Virus record (IMG/VR): IMGVR_UViG_3300048777_000084
Location: 1 to 26,449 of that record
Strand: one strand, 5' to 3'
Source of the DNA: a virus
Length of the DNA stretch: 26,449 nt
Shown: positions 22,160 to 26,449 of the stretch, in pieces
Position numbering within the stretch: the first letter of the stretch is position 1
Layout: every line of letters begins with the position of its first letter
Notes under the pieces: model-generated
Told to the model about the DNA's origin: nothing
The model's database searches: none
Seen by the model: only the letters and a program-made list of their open reading frames with translations
Made by a program: the position numbers and the translations under genes

Positions 22160-22338
22160 CAGCGGCCTCCCATGCGGTCAACGTGCGCGCGCCAGGCGGC
22201 GCGCTCCATGCGACGGCGGCGCCAGCCGGCCAGGATGTATGCCACGATCCGGAGGGCCACAAAGAGCCCCACAATCGCCGCAACGAAGGCAATCCCGAGC
22301 ACCAGGGTCGCGGTCGCATCATGCCAGTTATCTACCAT
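22159..22338 (-). CDS. 59-residue one-helix membrane protein
   Basis: The frame is 59 codons, from ATG 22338 (AAGGAG 8 nt upstream, inside the previous gene's end) to TGA 22161-22159. Residues 11-36 are hydrophobic (TLVLGIAFVAAIVGLFVALR) and the C-terminus is very basic (AGWRRRRMERAAWRAHVDRM), so the tail should be cytoplasmic by the positive-inside rule. It overlaps the zinc-ribbon gene before it and joins the next membrane gene by TGATG. Confidence 0.7.
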   Translation of the reverse strand: MVDNWHDATATLVLGIAFVAAIVGLFVALRIVAYILAGWRRRRMERAAWRAHVDRMGGR

Positions 22339-22565
22339 CTGAGTTGCTCCTTTGCGATTGGCCGGCCGCGGCCGTGCTCCTCGGCATGTTCGCGGCCGCG
22401 AACCTTGCGCTCCGCCTCCGCCTCCAGTTCATCCTCAGGCGTAACCACGATCCAGTCAAGCCCACATCCGTTGCATATCCTTTGGCGATCCCCGATCCTC
22501 GTCGCCGGCGCACCGCAGCCGGGGCATTCCTTCAGATCCTCAGTCGCCACGATTCCCGAGCTCAT
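22332..22565 (-). CDS. 77-residue zinc-ribbon-like protein
   Basis: CPGCG (residues 14-18) and CNGCG (31-35) give a compact four-Cys ribbon, followed by an acidic then basic helix (EDELEAEAERKVRGREH). ATG at 22565 overlaps the previous stop (ATGA). Zinc ribbons of this kind bind nucleic acid or protein; the partner is unknown. Confidence 0.75.
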   Translation of the reverse strand: MSSGIVATEDLKECPGCGAPATRIGDRQRICNGCGLDWIVVTPEDELEAEAERKVRGREHAEEHGRGRPIAKEQLRW

Positions 22566-22852
22566 GATGCCTTCGCCTCGGGGATCTTCTCAAGCACCCA
22601 AAGTGTTTTCGCGTAAACGATCAGGTAGGCGGACCCACGGAGCATACCGCCTCGGGTCGCCCTGGGCTCGGCCCTGAACTTGATCGCCTTGAGTATTTCG
22701 CACCGCCTGGCGCAGTCAGGGCAGAGCCGGTAACTAGCAGTGAATGACTGAGCCATATTGCCCCGCGCACCAGGCTTCAATTCCCAAACCGCGATCGTCA
22801 TGCCCTCGATCTGGCAGGACGCGCACTTCGCCAACAAATATCCGTTGCTCAT
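22562..22852 (-). CDS. 96-residue CxxC protein
   Basis: I start at ATG 22852, joined to the previous stop as TGATG and preceded by a GAGGGGG ribosome site; the upstream part of the open frame is the neighbour out of phase. Motifs are CASC at about 10 and CPDCARRC at about 44-51, followed by a Lys/Arg/Gly region (AIKFRAEPRATRGGM) and a hydrophobic end (AYLIVYAKTLWVLEK). It is a likely zinc-binding fold of unknown role. Confidence 0.7.
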   Translation of the reverse strand: MSNGYLLAKCASCQIEGMTIAVWELKPGARGNMAQSFTASYRLCPDCARRCEILKAIKFRAEPRATRGGMLRGSAYLIVYAKTLWVLEKIPEAKAS

Positions 22853-23193
22853 CACTCGCCCCCTCTGAGCTCTTCCCAGAGCTCGCCGCCTTCCGTGTTC
22901 AGCGCCTCGATCCGGGCCTGTACGGTGAAACTCTCCGGTGTGCTGCATTTCGTTGCCTCTCTTCCCGGCAGTGGATGCCCTTCGCACCATTCGGGTGAAG
23001 ACAAACATAAAGGAAAGGCGCCGGATCCGCCGCAGGCACCGCAGGCCACATTGTCTTCCGGATCAAGGCAGCAGCAGCAATCCTCGCCGCAGTCGTGCGA
23101 CGTCACGCCTTCGCCTCCACAATGCTCACATTCTTCAAACGAGATGCTTGAGCCGCACCGCCCGCACATCCATTCGGTCCGCTCACAGGGCAT
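22852..23193 (-). CDS. Cys-rich (DnaJ-zinc-finger-like) protein
   Basis: The 113-residue product carries many Cys pairs in its first 65 residues: CGRCG, CEHCGGEG, then CGEDCCCC, and CGACGGSG. CxxCxGxG-type motifs are those of DnaJ-like zinc fingers, although the J-domain is absent. ATG at 23193 follows AGGAGG at 6 nt. The C-terminus is acidic (LNTEGGELWEELRGGE). It could act as a redox or protein-folding aid, but only the metal-binding character is clear. Confidence 0.72.
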   Translation of the reverse strand: MPCERTEWMCGRCGSSISFEECEHCGGEGVTSHDCGEDCCCCLDPEDNVACGACGGSGAFPLCLSSPEWCEGHPLPGREATKCSTPESFTVQARIEALNTEGGELWEELRGGE

Positions 23194-23368
23194 GGGGCGC
23201 CTCCTGGATCATGGCGCGCACGATCTTCTGGATGCGCCGGTGCTCCCACTCTAGCTGAAAGAGCATGCGGTCGACAGTGGCCGCCGCATCGCGCTCGGGA
23301 AACTGAGCCCGGCAGCGTTCGAGGAGTTCATCTTCAAAAGCGATGTTGGATTCCAGGACCGTCTTCAT
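23183..23368 (-). CDS. 61-residue helical hypothetical protein
   Basis: An all-helical, charged product (FEDELLERCRAQFPERDAAA, MLFQLEWEHRRIQKIVRAMI) with no known motif. ATG at 23368 overlaps the preceding stop (ATGA), with GGAGG upstream. The second gene after the large terminase. Confidence 0.65.
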   Translation of the reverse strand: MKTVLESNIAFEDELLERCRAQFPERDAAATVDRMLFQLEWEHRRIQKIVRAMIQEAPHAL

Positions 23369-23616
23369 CTCAACCTCCAGCGAATCCGCGGCGACGTGGT
23401 CCCGGACCAGGGAAACTCGTGCAGAAAACAGTAGACAGCGGCCTGGTCGATTGCATCAGCGCCGTCGAATGCTTTGCCTTCCCACGTGGCGAACGGTGGC
23501 CGTGATTGCTCATATCCTTTTGGCCAGCGTGTAAGAATTGGCAGCGCCACGATCTGGCCGCCGCCAAGGTCGTAAACTTTCCACATTTTCGGGAGTTTGA
23601 ATTCCTCAGTTCCCAT
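23365..23616 (-). CDS. 83-residue hypothetical protein
   Basis: It directly follows the large terminase: the TGA of that gene, GAGG and then ATG 23616 lie within 15 bp. The sequence (MWKVYDLGGGQIVALPILTR, ATWEGKAFDGADAIDQAAVY) looks like a small alpha/beta domain. No family is recognised. Confidence 0.65.
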   Translation of the reverse strand: MGTEEFKLPKMWKVYDLGGGQIVALPILTRWPKGYEQSRPPFATWEGKAFDGADAIDQAAVYCFLHEFPWSGTTSPRIRWRLR

Positions 23617-23623
23617 GGTTTCC

Positions 23624-25909
23624 TCAGTTCTGGCCGGGCCTGGGCAGCCGGCACTTGAAGCAAACCTGCTTGTCGCCTATAGTAATCCAAACTTTCGACC
23701 CGCAGGAACAAATATCTCGATTCGATCCGTCAAAGAGGATCCGATTCTCAGGCAGCGCCGGCACATGCCCCGCCTTGGCGGCGCCCTCGGCCTCACCCTT
23801 GGCCCAGCCGGCCCATCCGCTCGTTCCTTCACATAGCTCCGTCACGGCCCACACCAGAGCGTCCATTCTATCGGGCGAGTCCTTATCCGTTGCCGGCGCC
23901 CAATTCGTCTGCTGATCCTCAAGTTTGGCCAGCATCCCGACATGATGGACGCGCCCCTGCTCATACATGGCGCTCACGGGCTCGGCACGGATCGCCTTGC
24001 CTCGACTTGCATGGACAGCCTTATAGGACACGTTGCTGTCCTGGGTGCGGAGATTGGCCTCCACCAGGTCCCCGCCATTGTTCACCTCACCAACGATGCG
24101 ATCCGCCTGCCAGCGGTGGTAAGCCGTGATCGCCACCTTCGCCCACTCATCCGGGGTATAGATTCCGCTCAGATCCTCAAGCACGTACACATGCACCGGC
24201 TCGCGCCCATCGATCGCGGCCACGATGATGCCCGTCTCGTCGCTGTCCTCTTTGGCGCTCACGGCCGGATCGATCGCCACGACAATCCGGATCAACGGCG
24301 GCGCCGTCCGGACGCGCGCGGCCTCTATCAGTGCCAAGTGGAAAAGCGCGCCGGGGTTGTCATCCAGCACCTCAGCCAGGAGCTCCTGGCGGCCCAGCCG
24401 CGTTCCCTCATATGCCGTGATGATTTTCGAATAGAAGCCCGGCGCCAGGTTGGGCCGGTTCTCGTACGTCGTGCCGCGGGTGACGATCACGGTCGGATTC
24501 TCACTCTTTGAATCCGCTATCAGCGCCTTGATCAGCTTGATCGGCCGCGGCGTCGTCGTCACGACCGCCTGGGGACTGTTCCCGAGCCGAAGCCCAAACA
24601 TGGCCTGGTCCCATGCCTCCTGGGCATATTTCCAAGAGGCAGGCTCATCACAATTGTGAACAATTATGCCGTTGGCGATGAATTCGTGATCCCGTTCAAC
24701 CGCTAGGTTGTAAACCGCCTGATTTCCAACGGGCTCCCAGGTTGACGCAACGCTGACTGCAAAACCCACCCTTGCGAGACTGGAAGGGCGCCGCGCAATA
24801 AAGACATATTCTGGCGACCTTCCTTTTCTCATCCGCGATCCTGCGGTGACAAACCACGCATTTAGGCGCCCTCGTCCGAGCTTTGAGGATAAGCGCCTTC
24901 CCACACTTGCAACAGTTCGCCGGGTACCGACGCTCGCTGAGACCATGCTTCTTTCGGGTCGGAGCGTGAAGCGCTTGATGCTGCTGGTGTGTAAGGCATT
25001 CGAGGTTGCAGATGTCGTTATTTGACCTATTCCGGTCCCTGTGGTGAATCTTGCATTTCGGCGAAATAATCCCGTGCGCCCGCTCCCAAACCCAGCGGTG
25101 CTGATAAACCGCCCGTCTCTTTCCGTTGGGCCTTTTCTCGCCAATGTAGGCGAGAATGTAGCCGTCGCGACGTTTTGCCCAATGAATAGCCCGCCGAGTC
25201 TCGTCCATCCACAAGATGTTAACACCGGATGCTCGCTTGTCCCGATCAATTCTGAGCCATTGGAAAAAGTAACTTTCCCGACCTCCGCGACACGCTCCAA
25301 CACCGAGGCCACCGCGCTGCTTCCTTGTCGAGTCAACACTATATCTGCGGGACGCAAGGATTCTATAGAGACTGGTCCCGACGGCGTGGCCACCATCGTC
25401 CCGGCAATAAAGCACCAGAGCTTCTGGTGCTGTTTGCCGCGGAGCCGGTCCGGCTCTTCGGCCGAGAATAGTAGCGTCCGGGATCCATCCGGCCAGGTGA
25501 GCCGGCGCTTTGATACCTGATATTTTGGCCGCTCGCCCCGCGGGCAGATGGCCAAGATTCCACTCTCGCCCTCCACCATCACGTCGCGGAGATCATCCGA
25601 CGTCGGCGCAACAAAATTGACGCGGGAATATCCCTGCCGTTTCCAGATCCGCACCGTCTCCGCGCCGGTGCGCGTCTTGCCGTATCCGCGGCCGGCCAGG
25701 ATCAGCCAAACGGCCCACTCGCCCAGGGGCAGCGTCTGGTTCGGCCGCGCCCAGGAGGGCCAATCGTAAAAAAGCGCCTCAAGGTCTTGATCCGGAACTG
25801 ATTCCAAAAGAGCCCGCAGGTCATTGGATGGTTTCCGCTGGAGCCTCAACCTGTCGAATAATTCTCTCAATGATGTCCCCCCGATCGACGGGCTGGAATA
25901 ACGGGCCAT
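23624..25909 (-). CDS. terL: large terminase subunit, interrupted by an intein
   Basis: The frame is 761 codons; removing intein residues 166-419 leaves 507, the normal size. ATPase part: Walker A LAGRGYGKT (71-79); Walker B is rebuilt by splicing as KLW|CDEPASW (the intein sits just before C420, DE is the catalytic pair); motif III VTTTPRP (449-455). Nuclease part: D547 in VAIDPA, E608 in VGEV, D683 in DRMDALVW, the three metal-binding acids of the RNase H fold. A Cys pair set at the end (C734, C736, C750, C753) forms a likely zinc knuckle, which is unusual. It cuts concatemeric DNA and pumps it through the portal. ATG 25909 overlaps the small terminase by 89 bp and has no ribosome site; a TTG further in is possible. 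Confidence 0.95.
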   Translation of the reverse strand: MARYSSPSIGGTSLRELFDRLRLQRKPSNDLRALLESVPDQDLEALFYDWPSWARPNQTLPLGEWAVWLILAGRGYGKTRTGAETVRIWKRQGYSRVNFVAPTSDDLRDVMVEGESGILAICPRGERPKYQVSKRRLTWPDGSRTLLFSAEEPDRLRGKQHQKLWCFIAGTMVATPSGPVSIESLRPADIVLTRQGSSAVASVLERVAEVGKVTFSNGSELIGTSEHPVLTSCGWTRLGGLFIGQNVATATFSPTLARKGPTERDGRFISTAGFGSGRTGLFRRNARFTTGTGIGQITTSATSNALHTSSIKRFTLRPERSMVSASVGTRRTVASVGRRLSSKLGRGRLNAWFVTAGSRMRKGRSPEYVFIARRPSSLARVGFAVSVASTWEPVGNQAVYNLAVERDHEFIANGIIVHNCDEPASWKYAQEAWDQAMFGLRLGNSPQAVVTTTPRPIKLIKALIADSKSENPTVIVTRGTTYENRPNLAPGFYSKIITAYEGTRLGRQELLAEVLDDNPGALFHLALIEAARVRTAPPLIRIVVAIDPAVSAKEDSDETGIIVAAIDGREPVHVYVLEDLSGIYTPDEWAKVAITAYHRWQADRIVGEVNNGGDLVEANLRTQDSNVSYKAVHASRGKAIRAEPVSAMYEQGRVHHVGMLAKLEDQQTNWAPATDKDSPDRMDALVWAVTELCEGTSGWAGWAKGEAEGAAKAGHVPALPENRILFDGSNRDICSCGSKVWITIGDKQVCFKCRLPRPGQN
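24653..25414 (-). mobile_element. intein in the terminase Walker B site
   Basis: A 254-residue intein. Block A starts with Cys1 (CFIAGTMVATPSGPVSIESL); block B GTSEHPVLTSCGW at 58-70 has the TxxH motif (TSEH); blocks F/G end VYNLAVERDHEF...GIIVHN with the final His-Asn, and the next extein residue is Cys. All splicing residues are present, so it should excise. Between about residue 86 and 222 the in-frame sequence is Ser/Thr/Arg/Gly-rich with no fold signs, while the -1 frame carries an HNH endonuclease. Confidence 0.93.
24696..25208 (-). CDS. HNH homing endonuclease in the -1 frame inside the intein
   Basis: 170 residues from ATG 25208; the frame is open further up to GTG 25415. Motifs: RDGYILAYIG (14-23), HRWVWERAHG with His37, KIHHRDRNRSNN (53-64, with His55/56 and Asn60), NLECLTHQQHQALH (68-81), the pattern of an HNH/beta-beta-alpha-metal nuclease. 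Two Cys quartets follow: C99/C102...C117/C120 and C135/C138...C150/C154, likely DNA-binding zinc fingers. The frame is -1 relative to terminase and intein. It ends in the intein block F. No clear ribosome site precedes ATG 25208, so its translation is unclear: internal start, -1 slip, or not made at all. The expected role is to cut intein-free terminase genes and spread the element. Confidence 0.85.
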   Translation of the reverse strand: MDETRRAIHWAKRRDGYILAYIGEKRPNGKRRAVYQHRWVWERAHGIISPKCKIHHRDRNRSNNDICNLECLTHQQHQALHAPTRKKHGLSERRYPANCCKCGKALILKARTRAPKCVVCHRRIADEKRKVARICLYCAAPFQSRKGGFCSQRCVNLGARWKSGGLQPSG

Positions 25910-26273
25910 CGTCGGCGCCGGTGGCCTCGAACCGATCCTTTTGGCCGCAAAGGTTTTTCCCCATCCAGATCAGGGCGGTAACGTTGCCGGCCATCCCCAT
26001 CTCAAATTGCTTTCGACGCACGGAGGCGGAGCACTTGAGCTTCCCCAGCTCGTACTCCTCACTGTAATTGCGCTGGAGGGTATCGACGCTGCAGCCGAGG
26101 AGCGCCGCGCATTCCCGCTGCGTGAGGCTCATGGATGCCATGGCAATCAGCTTTTTCTTATCGATCCGCTTCGGAGGGCGGTCCGCCTGGATCGGGCCGG
26201 CCCGGCGCATCCGAAGTTTGCTCTTGGCCGTGACGGACATCTCGACAGGCCTGGAAAGATCGTATTTAGACAC
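25821..26273 (-). CDS. terminase small subunit-like HTH protein
   Basis: The 150-residue product lies directly before the large terminase, the usual place of the small subunit that recognises the packaging site. A basic N-terminus (SKLRMRRAGPIQADRPPKRI) leads into a helix-turn-helix (SMSLTQRECAALLGCSVDTL, about residues 46-66), then a helix with FEMGMAGNVTALIWMGKN, as in many small terminases, and a Gln/acidic tail. The start is GTG 26273, overlapping the methyltransferase stop by 8 bp, so translation is probably coupled. Its end overlaps the large terminase start. Confidence 0.8.
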   Translation of the reverse strand: MSKYDLSRPVEMSVTAKSKLRMRRAGPIQADRPPKRIDKKKLIAMASMSLTQRECAALLGCSVDTLQRNYSEEYELGKLKCSASVRRKQFEMGMAGNVTALIWMGKNLCGQKDRFEATGADDGPLFQPVDRGDIIERIIRQVEAPAETIQ

Positions 26274-26449
26274 TCAAAACCGCTTTCTTGCCGGTGGCCA
26301 GTTCCCAGCGAATTCGGATCACGTCGACGTAGGCCGGCGAAAGCTCCATCATGAAGCAACGGCGGCGCGTTTTCTCGCAGGCGATCAGGGTTGAACCGGA
26401 GCCGCCGAAGAGGTCTTGGATAATCTGTTTGGGCATCGAAGCGTATTCC
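26266..26449 (-). CDS. DNA methyltransferase, C-terminal end only
   Basis: The last 61 codons of a gene that continues beyond the right edge. DLFGGSGSTLIACE is motif I (the AdoMet-binding FxGxG type), followed by MMELSPAYVDVIRIRWE and GKKAVL at the end. Motif I close to the C-terminus, after an unseen DPPY, is the order of beta-class N4/N6 amino methyltransferases. Phage methylases of this kind (sometimes fused to a ParB-like domain) often precede the terminase genes. Its target sequence is unknown. Confidence 0.88.
   Translation of the reverse strand, partial: EYASMPKQIIQDLFGGSGSTLIACEKTRRRCFMMELSPAYVDVIRIRWELATGKKAVLSV

Noticed and set aside
25209-25415. N-terminal 69 codons of the nested HNH frame
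   Set aside because: Sequence there is Arg/Gly shadow while the intein frame shows block A and B; the nuclease fold begins near ATG 25208.
1-26449. CRISPR array, tRNA genes, att sites, integrase
   Set aside because: Looked for on both strands; no spaced repeats, cloverleaf-like sequence or recombinase motif was found.

Overview
The window is a stretch of a tailed bacteriophage (siphovirus-type, or an equivalent prophage) of roughly 60% GC. Every gene I accept reads leftward on the minus strand, from DNA packaging at the right end to tail fibres at the left. Genes overlap or abut, often as ATGA or TGATG junctions, and GTG and TTG starts are common, so this looks like one late structural operon. 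I see no tRNA, rRNA, CRISPR, integrase or complete lysis cassette. The host cannot be named. The tail-end order (DUF2460, DUF2163, NlpC/P60, tail-tip protein) is the one known from gene transfer agents and related phages of Gram-negative bacteria.

Right to left, the layout is as follows. (1) 26449-23624 carries the end of a DNA methyltransferase, a small terminase-like HTH protein, and a large terminase interrupted by an intein. (2) 23616-21243 holds ten tiny overlapping genes, many encoding Cys-rich zinc-ribbon-like or one-helix membrane proteins, placed between terminase and portal. (3) 21190-13619 is the head module: a portal fused to a MuF-like domain, four more small genes, a repeat-containing putative decoration protein, a protease-scaffold fusion, the major capsid protein and a small membrane protein. 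(4) 13524-11508 is the neck: connector, gp10-like protein and tail terminator. (5) 11443-7415 is the tail shaft: tube protein, two tail-assembly chaperone frames joined by a probable -1 frameshift, and the tape measure. (6) 7418-1 is the tail tip: DUF2460, an Ig-like protein, DUF2163, NlpC/P60 peptidase, a large tail-tip protein, and a partial fibre-like gene running off the left edge.

The most unusual structure is in the large terminase. A 254-residue intein (24653-25414) sits inside the Walker B region, with intact splicing motifs and an uninterrupted extein frame. The slot where an intein normally carries its homing endonuclease instead encodes a convincing HNH/zinc-finger endonuclease in the -1 frame. 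The in-frame translation across that slot looks like a meaningless shadow. Other points of note are a perfect 14-bp parS-like palindrome between tail-tube and chaperone genes, a possible AUU start for the tail-tip gene, an intrinsic terminator inside the tail operon, the cassette of zinc-ribbon microproteins, and a nearly identical 53-residue module shared by two genes about 17 kb apart.
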